A stretch of DNA of 37,539 nt, from NCBI GenBank assembly GCA_963169055.1, contig CAUJFU010000044.1, forward strand, positions 1 through 37,539. The letters are read 5' to 3'. This stretch comes from Myxococcota bacterium. Its GTDB lineage: Bacteria; Myxococcota_C; UBA6777. Of this stretch, positions 15,942 to 23,575 are shown one piece after another. The notes under the pieces were generated by a model. That model was given only the letters and a program-made list of their open reading frames with translations, did not search any database and was not told the origin of the DNA. The position numbers and the translations under genes were made by a program. How positions within the stretch are numbered: the first letter of the stretch is position 1; the number at the start of each line of letters is the position of its first letter.

Positions 15942-16757
15942 ATGTGGGATGCACATTGTCATGTGGACGATCGGAGGTTGGAGGAGACGCGGGAGGCGGT
16001 GTTGGAGCGTGCGTGGTTGGCGGGAGTGGAGGGGATGATCGTGGCGGGAGTCGAGCCGGAGGGATGGGCGCGTCAGCGGGTGCTGGCGTTGCGAGAGCGG
16101 GGGCGGATCGTTGTGGCGTATGGTGTGCATCCTTGGGTGGTTGCGCGGAGCGAGGAGCGTGCGTGGAGGCGGATGATCGGGCAGTTGGAAGGGGTATTGC
16201 GAGAGGGAAGGGAGGAGGGGATTGCGGTGGGGGTTGGAGAGATCGGGATGGATCGGTCGCGGCGAGTGGGGGAGGATTCGTGGGCGGCGCAAGAGTCGGC
16301 CTTTCGGGAGCAGTTGGCGATCGCACGAGCCTTGGATTGGCCTGTGGTGTTGCATGTGGTTCAAGCACACGCACAAGTCTTGTCGATCTTGCGCGGCGAT
16401 GGGGTTCCTGCGTCGGGTGGGATGGTGCATGGTTTTTCGGGAAGCCTTGAGGTGGCGGAGTCTTATACGGCGTTGGGGTTGGCGATCTCCTTTGGGGGAG
16501 GGGTGATGCAACCGCAAGCGCGGAAGGTGCGGTATGCGGCTAAGATGCTTGACGCGGAATGGTTGTTGTGTGAAACGGATGCGCCCGATATGTTGCCTGC
16601 GCCGTTGGCGGGGCAGATGGTGTGGAATGAGCCAGCGAATCTGCGGTTTGTGCTTGCGGAGCTTGCCTTTTTGCGAAGTGTGGCGCTACAAGACCTAGAA
16701 GCGCAGACGGTGGAAAATACGAAGCGCTTGTTTTCGTTGTGTAAATCCAAGAGATAG
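15942..16757 (+). CDS. TatD-family metal-dependent hydrolase (DNase-like)
   Basis: 271 residues, the normal TatD length. The TIM-barrel metal ligands are visible: H5 and H7 in DAHCHVDD, E100 in VGVGEIGMD, H138 in VVLHVV, H163 in MVHGFSGS, and D213 in LLCETDAPD. The family cleaves DNA 3'-5' and has been linked to DNA repair and quality control; for this member the substrate is inferred only. It starts MWDAHCHVDD rather than with the FDIGVNL segment of TatD itself, so it is closer to the YcfH/YjjV type. An excellent ribosome-binding site (AAAGGAGG) precedes the ATG. tcdA follows 10 nt after its stop, so the two are likely an operon. Confidence 0.9.
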   Translation: MWDAHCHVDDRRLEETREAVLERAWLAGVEGMIVAGVEPEGWARQRVLALRERGRIVVAYGVHPWVVARSEERAWRRMIGQLEGVLREGREEGIAVGVGEIGMDRSRRVGEDSWAAQESAFREQLAIARALDWPVVLHVVQAHAQVLSILRGDGVPASGGMVHGFSGSLEVAESYTALGLAISFGGGVMQPQARKVRYAAKMLDAEWLLCETDAPDMLPAPLAGQMVWNEPANLRFVLAELAFLRSVALQDLEAQTVENTKRLFSLCKSKR

Positions 16758-16767
16758 GACAAGATCG

Positions 16768-17649
16768 ATGTCAGTGATCATCAAAGAAGAGATGCCCGCA
16801 TTGCCGAGCGACGGGCAAGAGATCGAGGATGAATATCGGCTTCATCGCCGTTTTGATCGCATGGGGCGGTTGGTGGGCGACGGCGGGATGCGCCGATTGC
16901 TCGATGCTTCGGTGATGGTGATCGGTTTGGGTGGGGTGGGTTCGTTTGCGGCGGAGTCGTTGGTGCGTAGCGGGATCGGTCGCGTGGTGATCGTGGACTT
17001 TGATCGCGTGTGTATCACCAACAGCAATCGGCAGTTGCAAGCGATGAAGGGGACGATCGGGGATTTCAAGGCGGCGGTCTTGGCGGAGCGCTTGCGGCTG
17101 ATCAACCCACAAGCTGAGATCGTGCCGATCGAGCAGTTTTATTCGGCCACAAATGCCGATGAGCTGTTCGGCCATGCGGTCGATCTGGTGGTGGATGCGA
17201 TCGACAACATCACCGCAAAGTGCCATCTGATCGCGCAGTGCGTACAACGAGGGGTTCCCTTGGTGTCTTCGACGGGGGCTTCGGGGCGGATGGATCCCAC
17301 GCGGATCCAGATCGGCGATCTGGCCGATACACGGGTCGATCCGTTGGCTCAGTCTCTGCGCAAGATTCTTCGGCAAAAGTACGATTTCCCGCAAAAAGGC
17401 CCGTTTGGAGTGACAGCGGTGTTTTCTTCGGAAGCTGTACGCGAGCCGCAAGATCTGCATTATGACGGTGGGATGGGGTTCCGTTGTGTGTGTCCCGGGG
17501 GAAAAAATGACCATCATTCCTGCGAAAATCGTGCGATGATCTACGGGACCGCAAGCTTTGTGACGGGAGCCTTTGGTCTTGCGTGTGCAAGTGTCGCCGT
17601 TCGCCGATTATTGGGCGAGACGATCACGCCGACGGAAACCGCCGATTGA
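16768..17649 (+). CDS. tcdA: tRNA threonylcarbamoyladenosine dehydratase TcdA (CsdL), E1-like
   Basis: 293 residues. It belongs to the ThiF/MoeB/E1-like family. The nucleotide-binding loop is GLGGVGSFAAESLVRSG (about 53-69), then VDFDRVCITNSNRQ with the conserved Asn and Arg that contact ATP, and DAIDNITAK. The C-terminal part has the TcdA-type FGVTAVFSSE, RCVCPGG and IYGTASFVTGAFGLACAS segments. The enzyme uses ATP to cyclise t6A37 of ANN-decoding tRNAs to ct6A on the cytoplasmic side of translation. AGGA lies 8 nt before the ATG. It is coupled to the TatD-family gene upstream. Confidence 0.93.
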   Translation: MSVIIKEEMPALPSDGQEIEDEYRLHRRFDRMGRLVGDGGMRRLLDASVMVIGLGGVGSFAAESLVRSGIGRVVIVDFDRVCITNSNRQLQAMKGTIGDFKAAVLAERLRLINPQAEIVPIEQFYSATNADELFGHAVDLVVDAIDNITAKCHLIAQCVQRGVPLVSSTGASGRMDPTRIQIGDLADTRVDPLAQSLRKILRQKYDFPQKGPFGVTAVFSSEAVREPQDLHYDGGMGFRCVCPGGKNDHHSCENRAMIYGTASFVTGAFGLACASVAVRRLLGETITPTETAD

Positions 17650-17689
17650 TCGAGGTTGTGCTGTTTTGCTTCTGGACTTGTTGGTTGAT

Positions 17690-17821
17690 TTTGTGGGGTT
17701 TCACCCCACGCCCCACAAGGGAGCGCGGCTCCCTTGACCCCGTATCGGCGGGGTGGATAGCGATGTTTAAACCAACAACGGCACTGCTTGAAGTTCCGCG
17801 AACACGGGGTTTTTTGTTCGC
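17690..17821 (+). repeat. Dispersed C-rich repeat, copy A (multi-hairpin)
   Basis: About 130 bp, similar to 37029-37158 and, inverted, to 37282-37407. Three hairpins follow one another: TGGGGT/ACCCCA (17694-17708), CAAGGGAGC/GCTCCCTTG (17716-17736, perfect 9-bp stem) and ACCCCG/CGGGGT (17737-17754). It ends with GCGAACACGGGG and a T6 tract, and the ends GCGAAC/GTTCGC can also pair. It lies after tcdA and may act as a terminator. The structure resembles REP/MITE-like intergenic elements of bacteria. Confidence 0.8.
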
Positions 17822-17901
17822 TGCGCCGCTGCTATGATCGTTTGATGGCTTCGTTTTGGGGTGGTGTTTTGTTTGGATGATCGTACAAGAGGGAGGAGTG
17901 T

Positions 17902-19716
17902 ATGCAGAGCCGTTTGTTTTCTTCGCAACAAAAGCCCCTTGAGGTGGTGTGTATTGCGCCACCTCCTGAGGCACAACGTGCGAAGCGCGATGCAAGCTTT
18001 GCCGCCAAAGGTGAGCGGCGTTCGCGTTATTCGTTGCCTGAATCGCTGGACTCTGCGTCGCCTGTGGGCTATCGGACGCGGGTGTCGTTGAGCAAAGAAG
18101 AAGCGCAGGCAGCCTTGGCGTTGTTGGCGTTGGAGAGACCGACGCGCTTTGTGCGTGTGGGCGAAGTCACCGAACAAGAACTGTTTGAGGAGTCGGCGCT
18201 TGGGGTGTTGAGTGCGCGTCAATCCACAAACTTTCGCGGTCATCGCCAAGTGACCTTGGGGCCGAAAGAGTCGGCGCAATTGGCGGAGATGTTGGGCAAG
18301 TTGCAGCCGTTGGAAGCGCCTGTGTTGGAGCGGGCTTCGTACACACACATCGTGTTGACGCGCCCGTACCGAACGGCTTTTACGATGCTGTTGACGATCT
18401 TGGGTCACAAGCCGTTGCTGAACTTTTTGACGATCCCGATGCGTGCGTTGCGGAAAAAGCTACTGCATGTCGATGACATCCCATCTATCGGGTTTTTACA
18501 GCAACTTCATGTGGGCGTTTTGGCGGATGCGATGGAACGCGCAGCGGTGGTCGCTTCGGAGGGACGGCGAAAAGCGCAGATTTTGATGGCTCCCTTTTGC
18601 GAACCCAAGCAAAGCGAGGCGCAGATCCGCATCTTGCGGCAGATCAACGCGCTGTGTGGATTGAGTTTGCAAGACCGCGCCCAAGGTTGGCGGATCGCGT
18701 TGGTTGCACAAGTCGGCGAAGTCCCCACCGAAGAGCAAGTGGCGCTGCCTCGCCCGTTGTGCCGAAAGATCGGAGCGAATCTGCTGTCTTTTCGCAGCGA
18801 ACGCATCCAGCCCGGTGTGAACCAAGAAAGCAAAGCTCCCGCCGCGTATCAAAGTCGCCAACAGATGGACGTTTCCGATGATTTTACGGTGATGGCGGGA
18901 CGTGCGGCCTACAACGCTTTTGGTCATTGGGCAGGGGTGGATCGCGAGCGCAGCAAGTCGTTGCTGTTGCTCGAACGGATCGACGTGTTGACACCGGGCG
19001 GAAAAGAACGGATCCGTGAAGTCCGAAAGATGCTCGAAGAAGTGACAGAACACGCGATCCGCGATATCCCGATCTGGTTGGATCTACCCACAGGAAAGGC
19101 GCTGAGTCGCGCTGTAGCGCGTGGAAAAAAGGCATTCGCCCTTGCAGGACAACGCATCTATCTGGGTGGTTTGTCTCCGCGTGCGATCGCCGATGAAGGC
19201 ATCGCATGGAATCTAGCCTTGCGTGCGGTGGGAGCGGCCTCTGCGCGTAGCGCCCTGTATTGTGAACTGATGGGAGTCACCGAACTGCCCGAAGATTGCG
19301 ATCTGCTCGCGGGTATCTGCTTGATGGCGGGGTCCGTCAATCAAAACGACACAGGTAAGCAATTTTACGGACAATCCGACCTTCTGGTGAAGAACTACCC
19401 CGATCAAGATCCCGCCACCGTTTTGGTCTGGACGCTCAAAGCCAAAACCATTGCCGATCCGATCGGAAACGAAGAACAACTTCTCAACCCCAAGCAAAAA
19501 GGTGATCTTGTGGACCTGCGCCCCGGCCCTCACGAGGTGGTCTCGTTGCTCAAAGGCGGAAAGTTTCAGCCCATGCGCCAACGCGACGGCCAGATCAACC
19601 AAGAGCGTGGATTCTCGGATGTTGGGAACTTTGTGGTCTCGCCTGATGGGACGGAGATATCGAGAAATAAAGGCTCCGTATGGCCCGATAGTTGGGCAAA
19701 ACAAGTGATCTGGTAG
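17902..19716 (+). CDS. Uncharacterised 604-residue protein
   Basis: I do not recognise this protein. It has no signal peptide and no clear transmembrane helix, so it is probably cytoplasmic. The N-terminal 60 residues are Arg/Ser-rich and likely disordered. Two compact parts are suggested: about 60-310 (KEEAQAALALLALERPTRFV; a hydrophobic RTAFTMLLTILGHKPLLNFL near 155) and about 320-600 (DVSDDFTVMAGRAAYNAFGHW; RIYLGGLSPRAIADEGIAWN; a Gly/Asp-rich tail). Bases and codon use look like those of neighbouring genes, and the frame is intact, so it is a real gene. GGGAGGAG precedes the ATG at 17902. It stands alone between a repeat element and a convergent peptidase gene, so context gives no role. 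Confidence 0.85.
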   Translation: MQSRLFSSQQKPLEVVCIAPPPEAQRAKRDASFAAKGERRSRYSLPESLDSASPVGYRTRVSLSKEEAQAALALLALERPTRFVRVGEVTEQELFEESALGVLSARQSTNFRGHRQVTLGPKESAQLAEMLGKLQPLEAPVLERASYTHIVLTRPYRTAFTMLLTILGHKPLLNFLTIPMRALRKKLLHVDDIPSIGFLQQLHVGVLADAMERAAVVASEGRRKAQILMAPFCEPKQSEAQIRILRQINALCGLSLQDRAQGWRIALVAQVGEVPTEEQVALPRPLCRKIGANLLSFRSERIQPGVNQESKAPAAYQSRQQMDVSDDFTVMAGRAAYNAFGHWAGVDRERSKSLLLLERIDVLTPGGKERIREVRKMLEEVTEHAIRDIPIWLDLPTGKALSRAVARGKKAFALAGQRIYLGGLSPRAIADEGIAWNLALRAVGAASARSALYCELMGVTELPEDCDLLAGICLMAGSVNQNDTGKQFYGQSDLLVKNYPDQDPATVLVWTLKAKTIADPIGNEEQLLNPKQKGDLVDLRPGPHEVVSLLKGGKFQPMRQRDGQINQERGFSDVGNFVVSPDGTEISRNKGSVWPDSWAKQVIW

Positions 19717-19790
19717 GCTTCTTTTTGGGGAGGGAAGACGATATCCGAGTGATATATACACAAAGGAGAGCACGTAGACGCTCGATAGTT

Positions 19791-19812
19791 GGGCAGCCCC
19801 CTGTGGCTGCCC
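19791..19812. terminator. Stem-loop GGGCAGCC/GGCTGCCC between convergent genes
   Basis: A perfect 8-bp stem (19791-19798 with 19805-19812) and a 6-nt loop, followed by CCTACG. It lies between the convergent unknown gene and the peptidase gene. The flanking 13-mer CGATAGTTGGGCA (19783-19795) also occurs at 19686-19698. GGGGCAG-type palindromes ending in CCCCTACG are a common bacterial intergenic repeat, so this could be a REP-like element that also stops transcription in both directions. Confidence 0.5.
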
Positions 19813-19871
19813 CTACGTTTTGCGAACACACAATAGGTGGATATCGTGTAAGACGGATTCGGGATCTTGGA

Positions 19872-21110
19872 TCAGCGGTATTTGGCGAGTCCGGGTTGGT
19901 ATTCCCAGTGCCAGTGTTCGATGGGGATGCGTTTGAAGCCGAACTTGTGGGCGTTGTTAGCGAGCCAGTTGTAGACTTTGCCGGTGCCGTGGCTGCGACT
20001 GGAGCCTTGGGTGTTAAGGTCGAGTGCGACGCCGCTTTGGTGGTTGGAGTATCCCGGCTTTGCAGCGGGGTTGTAGCCGGGGAGGCGGCGTTGCCAACCA
20101 TTCCAGAGGGCTTGTTGTTGTTCCATGGTGCGAAAGCCTGAGACGATGTTGAGGTTGACGCCATCTTTGGCGGCGGCGGCTTTCATGCGGAGGTAAGCTT
20201 TGGCGGTATCGGCTTCGACTTTTTTCCCGTCGACGGTGGCGACTTGGATATTGCGTGCGACGCCGTTGACGTAGCCTCGGGTGCTAGAGACGGGGCCAAG
20301 GCCCGGGACGTTGCCAGAGGGCGGAGTGACGGGGTGTTTCATCGCGTCTTTGCCTTTTTCAAGGGCGTCCCACGTCTTGGGACCGACGACGCCATCGGCG
20401 CTGAGTCCTGCGGCTTGTTGGAAAGAACGGACGGCGTTGGCGGTGCCGGGGCCAAAGTTGCCATCCACCCCACCGGGATTGATCCCGAGGTTTTTGAGGC
20501 GATTTTGGAGGGTCGTCACGTGTTGGCCTTTGGAGCCTTCGCGCAAAACGGCGTTGGGGGCTTTGAAGGAGGGTGGTGGGGGTTTGGGGATGGGTTTGGG
20601 GGCTGGTGCAGGGGAGGCGTGGTCTTTTTCGAGAGCGTCCCACGTCTTGGGTCCGACAACACCATCGGCGGCCAGTCCTGCTTTGTGCTGGAAGTCTTTG
20701 ACGGCGGCCTCTGTTTTGGGGCCAAAGTCCCCGTCGGCAGCGCCCGGATTGAAGCCTAGGTATTTGAGGCGATTTTGGAGGGTCGCCACGTGTTGGCCTT
20801 TGGAGCCTTCGCGCAGCACGACGTTGGGAGCGGCGAAGCGGCTTGCGCCTGTCGAGGCTGCGCTTCGTGCGCGGGGTGCGCCTGTTGAGGGGGTTTGAGC
20901 GAAACCGCCTGTGACGGGTCCACCGCCGACGTCGCGTTGAAGGGATGCGCCAAGGGTCGTGTTGGCGACAGGAGCTGATGGGGCCGCAGGGATCGCACCA
21001 CCAAAACTGTTTTGTGGTGGAGCGATCTGGGCGGGGGAGGGGGCGCTCAATTTTTGGGCGGGGATCTGGGGGGATGGGATGTTCGGTTTTTGTTCGGAAC
21101 GGATCTTCAT
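19872..21110 (-). CDS. Peptidoglycan-binding (x2) / VanY-type D-Ala-D-Ala carboxypeptidase (M15)
   Basis: 412 residues. About 1-90 is Ala/Pro/Ser-rich and has no signal peptide. Two PG_binding_1 domains follow, each starting VLREGSKGQHV and ending DGVVGPKTWDALEK; they are 90 codons apart at the DNA level (270-bp period). The C-terminal peptidase has SGFRTMEQQQALW, NHQSGVALDLN (zinc His and Asp) and EHWHWEY (catalytic Glu, zinc His). M15 enzymes cleave D-Ala-D-Ala or cross-links in murein. The start ATG at 21110 is chosen because GCGGAGG lies 8 nt upstream; a TTG at 21152 has none. Without an export signal it may be an endolysin-like or lysis-released enzyme, or be secreted by another route. 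It is convergent with the unknown gene. Confidence 0.9.
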   Translation of the reverse strand: MKIRSEQKPNIPSPQIPAQKLSAPSPAQIAPPQNSFGGAIPAAPSAPVANTTLGASLQRDVGGGPVTGGFAQTPSTGAPRARSAASTGASRFAAPNVVLREGSKGQHVATLQNRLKYLGFNPGAADGDFGPKTEAAVKDFQHKAGLAADGVVGPKTWDALEKDHASPAPAPKPIPKPPPPSFKAPNAVLREGSKGQHVTTLQNRLKNLGINPGGVDGNFGPGTANAVRSFQQAAGLSADGVVGPKTWDALEKGKDAMKHPVTPPSGNVPGLGPVSSTRGYVNGVARNIQVATVDGKKVEADTAKAYLRMKAAAAKDGVNLNIVSGFRTMEQQQALWNGWQRRLPGYNPAAKPGYSNHQSGVALDLNTQGSSRSHGTGKVYNWLANNAHKFGFKRIPIEHWHWEYQPGLAKYR

Positions 21111-21203
21111 CGGCAAGGCCTCCGCGATGTTTTTGGTGGACGAATCAGACAATACACAAGTATCGTCAGGGGAATGTTGATTGTTTCCTGATTTTTCAAG
21201 GGG

Positions 21204-21561
21204 TTAGTAAAATGCTTTGAAACTCAAGGCCGAAGCATCCGAGTCTAGAACGCGTTCTAGTTTTTGGGCTTGTGATCGGGTGCAGAGGTCGTGGTGTGTG
21301 AGGAAGTCGGTGTATGAACGTGCTCGAAGTGATCCTTGTTGATTTGGTTGCGGTGTTGGTAATGACGGGACGGATGATCACGGGGATGGAGGTGGATGGC
21401 TCCGAGTATGGGGATGCTGCGGATGAATGTCGGAAAAATGTTGGGGCCGATGAGGGGAGGAGGGGAAGCGCTCGGACGAGTTGTTCGCTTTACGGTGGGT
21501 TGGGAGCTGTCTTTTGGTTATGCGGTGGTTTTTGCGCGTAGAGGATGATGTGGCGGCATCA
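21204..21561. other. Region without an assignable gene
   Basis: Between the peptidase start and the MORN-type gene. Several short frames exist, none with a start, ribosome-binding site and family motif together. On the minus strand, a 59-codon frame without a start ends at 21204 with protein-like text (SYTDFLTHHDLCTRSQAQKL), and an adjoining frame reads LIGPNIFPTFIRSIPILGAI. A frameshifted gene remnant is possible, but I cannot name it. Confidence 0.35.
21245..21260. promoter_or_regulatory. Perfect 16-bp palindrome CTAGAACGCGTTCTAG
   Basis: Perfect inverted repeat with no loop, 135 bp upstream of the peptidase ATG. The TAGAAC-N2-GTTCTA form is like operators of TetR-family lipid regulators such as mycobacterial KstR (established for that family). 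No regulator gene is in the window, so the role here is inferred. It lies inside the possible gene remnant. Confidence 0.4.
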
Positions 21562-23097
21562 TTACGGCTTGGGGGTGGATGTTTTTTGCGGAGTTTTCGT
21601 ATGTTTTTTGCGGTCGTTTGGGCAGGGCGGACAAATGGCGGCGTTCGCCCTGTATCGACAACGCTTTCGATCCCCTCCTTGGGGGAGTTTTATCGCAAAG
21701 TCGAGCATACACTCTCCGATTCTACCCCGACATCGCCATTCCCCGCAGAGTTGGCCCTCATGGAATCTCGCCGTCCACATCAACTCTCCCGTTGGCGTCC
21801 ACTTTCGCCAAAGCCCGACAGGTCGATAATCGGGTTTTTGGCCGCCGTCGTAGAACACATTTCCGAAACCTTGATATGTACCGCTTATCTCTTTTTGACC
21901 GTTTACATACCAACTTTCGTAATTGCCATCCAATGCTCCACCATAGTAATTCTTGCGCTGTTGGATGTTCTCGTTTGAGTGATACTCGATCGTTGTTCCG
22001 TGTTTTTGGCCGTTTTTGTACTGTATCTCTGCCTTTTTTTTTCCGTTTTCGTGCCATGAGGAAAAGACTCCGTTTTCCGATCCACGGTTGTAATTTCCGA
22101 TCTGCTTTCGTTGGCCATTTGGGTACCATTCTTCATAAGTACCCTGTTTTTTGTGATTGTTGCGGTGGATTCGTGTGTGCAATTGACCATTGTCGTACCA
22201 CTCTGTTTCGCTGCCCTCAATCTCGCCGAGATTCCAAAATCTGGCTGATTTCCAACGCCCGTTGGGCCAGCATGTCCATTCGTCTCCTTGGAGTCCTGGG
22301 CCAAACCAAGGCTTTGAAGGCTGACGCTTTGTGCAGTGTTCAGGCTTCTTCGTTGGAGAGGAAGGCAAAGCAGCCAAAGCGAGACAGAGTAGAACGCCCA
22401 AGCCCACCGCCATCGTGAGCATGACCGCTCGCAGGCGACGGCGGGATCGTGCCTCGATGGCTTCTTCGGGGGAGATGGTTGCCGGAACGACTTCGTTTCC
22501 ATCTTCCAAAAGCCAGCGTTCAAGCTCTGTATCTTCGGGGGAGATGGTTGCCGAAACAACTTTGTTTCTATCCTCCAAAAGCCAGCGTTCAAGCTCTGTA
22601 AATGCTGCGGATACGCGCTCTTTGGGAATGCGATCGAGAAAGAGATGCCTTTCTCCATTCGACAGATCGACGCGGATCCGAAAGGATACCATCGCTTCGT
22701 TTTCTGAATACCGTGCGATCGGATCCAAGGTCAGCGCCGTGATTTGATCGCGGGGAAAACTCTTCGAGTTGGCGGAAAACAAAGCAGGCAAAGGGCGAGC
22801 CGTGAATCGGACTTCTGAGGCGTCGACGTGGATGAGCGTATAATTGACGAAAAAGCGAAGAAAAATCCACCCAACTCCCAAAACGCTCAAAGGGAGCAAC
22901 ACGACAAGATACTTCTCAGGCGGTGCATCGGATAGTGAAACTTGGAAGACTAAACCAAGGAAGAACAAGAACAAGAACAACGATACAAACGTCATCTCGG
23001 TATAAGCGTTAGAGTGCCAAAACACGCGCAAACATTTGCCCGAAGAAGTCTCTTCTCGTTCGACTCCGTCTCGGACAAAGTAGATCGATCTTTTCAT
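21562..23097 (-). CDS. Membrane protein with PH-like domain and MORN-type (YwqK-like) repeats
   Basis: 511 residues. Transmembrane helices lie at about 35-56 and 62-86, and a third at about 223-243. Between them is a PH-like beta domain (VRFTARPLPALFS to FRIRVDLSNGERHLFL). The region about 265-470 holds seven or more MORN-variant units: TEWYDNGQLHTR, EEWYPNGQRKQIG, SWHENGKKKAEIQYKNGQKHG, ESWYVNGQKEISG, WRKWTPTGELMW. These are like the repeats of YwqK-family antitoxins. An in-frame 23-codon duplication (ELERWLLED..ATISPE) lies just before the third helix. The ATG at 23097 has AAGGA upstream. The DNA looks clearly lower in GC than its neighbours, which may mean recent acquisition. DUF167 and glycosyltransferase genes lie upstream on the same strand. 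Confidence 0.8.
   Translation of the reverse strand: MKRSIYFVRDGVEREETSSGKCLRVFWHSNAYTEMTFVSLFLFLFFLGLVFQVSLSDAPPEKYLVVLLPLSVLGVGWIFLRFFVNYTLIHVDASEVRFTARPLPALFSANSKSFPRDQITALTLDPIARYSENEAMVSFRIRVDLSNGERHLFLDRIPKERVSAAFTELERWLLEDRNKVVSATISPEDTELERWLLEDGNEVVPATISPEEAIEARSRRRLRAVMLTMAVGLGVLLCLALAALPSSPTKKPEHCTKRQPSKPWFGPGLQGDEWTCWPNGRWKSARFWNLGEIEGSETEWYDNGQLHTRIHRNNHKKQGTYEEWYPNGQRKQIGNYNRGSENGVFSSWHENGKKKAEIQYKNGQKHGTTIEYHSNENIQQRKNYYGGALDGNYESWYVNGQKEISGTYQGFGNVFYDGGQKPDYRPVGLWRKWTPTGELMWTARFHEGQLCGEWRCRGRIGECMLDFAIKLPQGGDRKRCRYRANAAICPPCPNDRKKHTKTPQKTSTPKP
22464..22601 (-). repeat. In-frame tandem duplication, 69 bp x2
   Basis: Positions 22464-22532 and 22533-22601 are close copies inside the MORN-type gene. 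The unit is 23 codons and keeps the frame. It encodes two copies of TELERWLLED-N-VV-ATISPE in the cytoplasm-to-membrane linker. Confidence 0.9.
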
Positions 23098-23165
23098 AGG
23101 TTTTTTCCTTTTTTGGCGAATGTTTGTTCGCTCATCCGTCACGCTTCTCAAGGATTTGCGAAGGT

Positions 23166-23465
23166 TTAGAGATCGAGGAGGCCGAAGGCAGCGCGGGCTT
23201 GGGAAGGAGAGACGCCGTCGATCTGGAGGGTCTTGCGTTTGCTGGAAGAACCCGAGGCTAGGTGGACGGCCTTTTTGGGGACTTGGAGGGAGAGTGCGAA
23301 AAAGGCGATCAGTGCTTCATTTGCGGCTCCATCGACGGGGGGGGCGGCGATCTGGACTTTGAGCATACCGTCGTGGATTCCGACCACTTGTGTTCGTGAG
23401 GCACGCGGAGCGGCGTACACATGAATGAGACAGCCGTTGTGGGTGGGTTCGATCGGATCTGCCAT
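23166..23465 (-). CDS. yggU: DUF167 / YggU family protein
   Basis: 99 residues, the usual length. Family motifs are present: IHVYAAPRASRTQVVG, then LKVQIAAPPVDGAANEALIAF and VHLASGSSSKRKTLQI. This is a small alpha/beta protein of unknown biochemical role, widely conserved in bacteria and usually encoded singly or near cell-division or pyrroline-carboxylate reductase genes, neither of which is here. GAAAGG lies upstream of the ATG. The MORN-type gene follows 68 nt downstream and the glycosyltransferase gene lies 110 nt upstream, all on the minus strand. Confidence 0.9.
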   Translation of the reverse strand: MADPIEPTHNGCLIHVYAAPRASRTQVVGIHDGMLKVQIAAPPVDGAANEALIAFFALSLQVPKKAVHLASGSSSKRKTLQIDGVSPSQARAAFGLLDL

Positions 23466-23575
23466 GAGAGAGCCTTTCTGTGTGGAGGGCGGTGATTGGT
23501 TGAAACATCAGGCACCGAGCGTCGGATCTCTCGGAGAGAGGGATCTTTTTCGGTCATTCGTTCGAGCGGCCAAGG

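Noticed and set aside
21314..21541. 75-codon rightward frame MNVLEVILVDLV...
   Set aside because: It starts hydrophobically and then becomes Gly/Arg-rich; no ribosome-binding site, no family, and minus-strand text there is equally protein-like.
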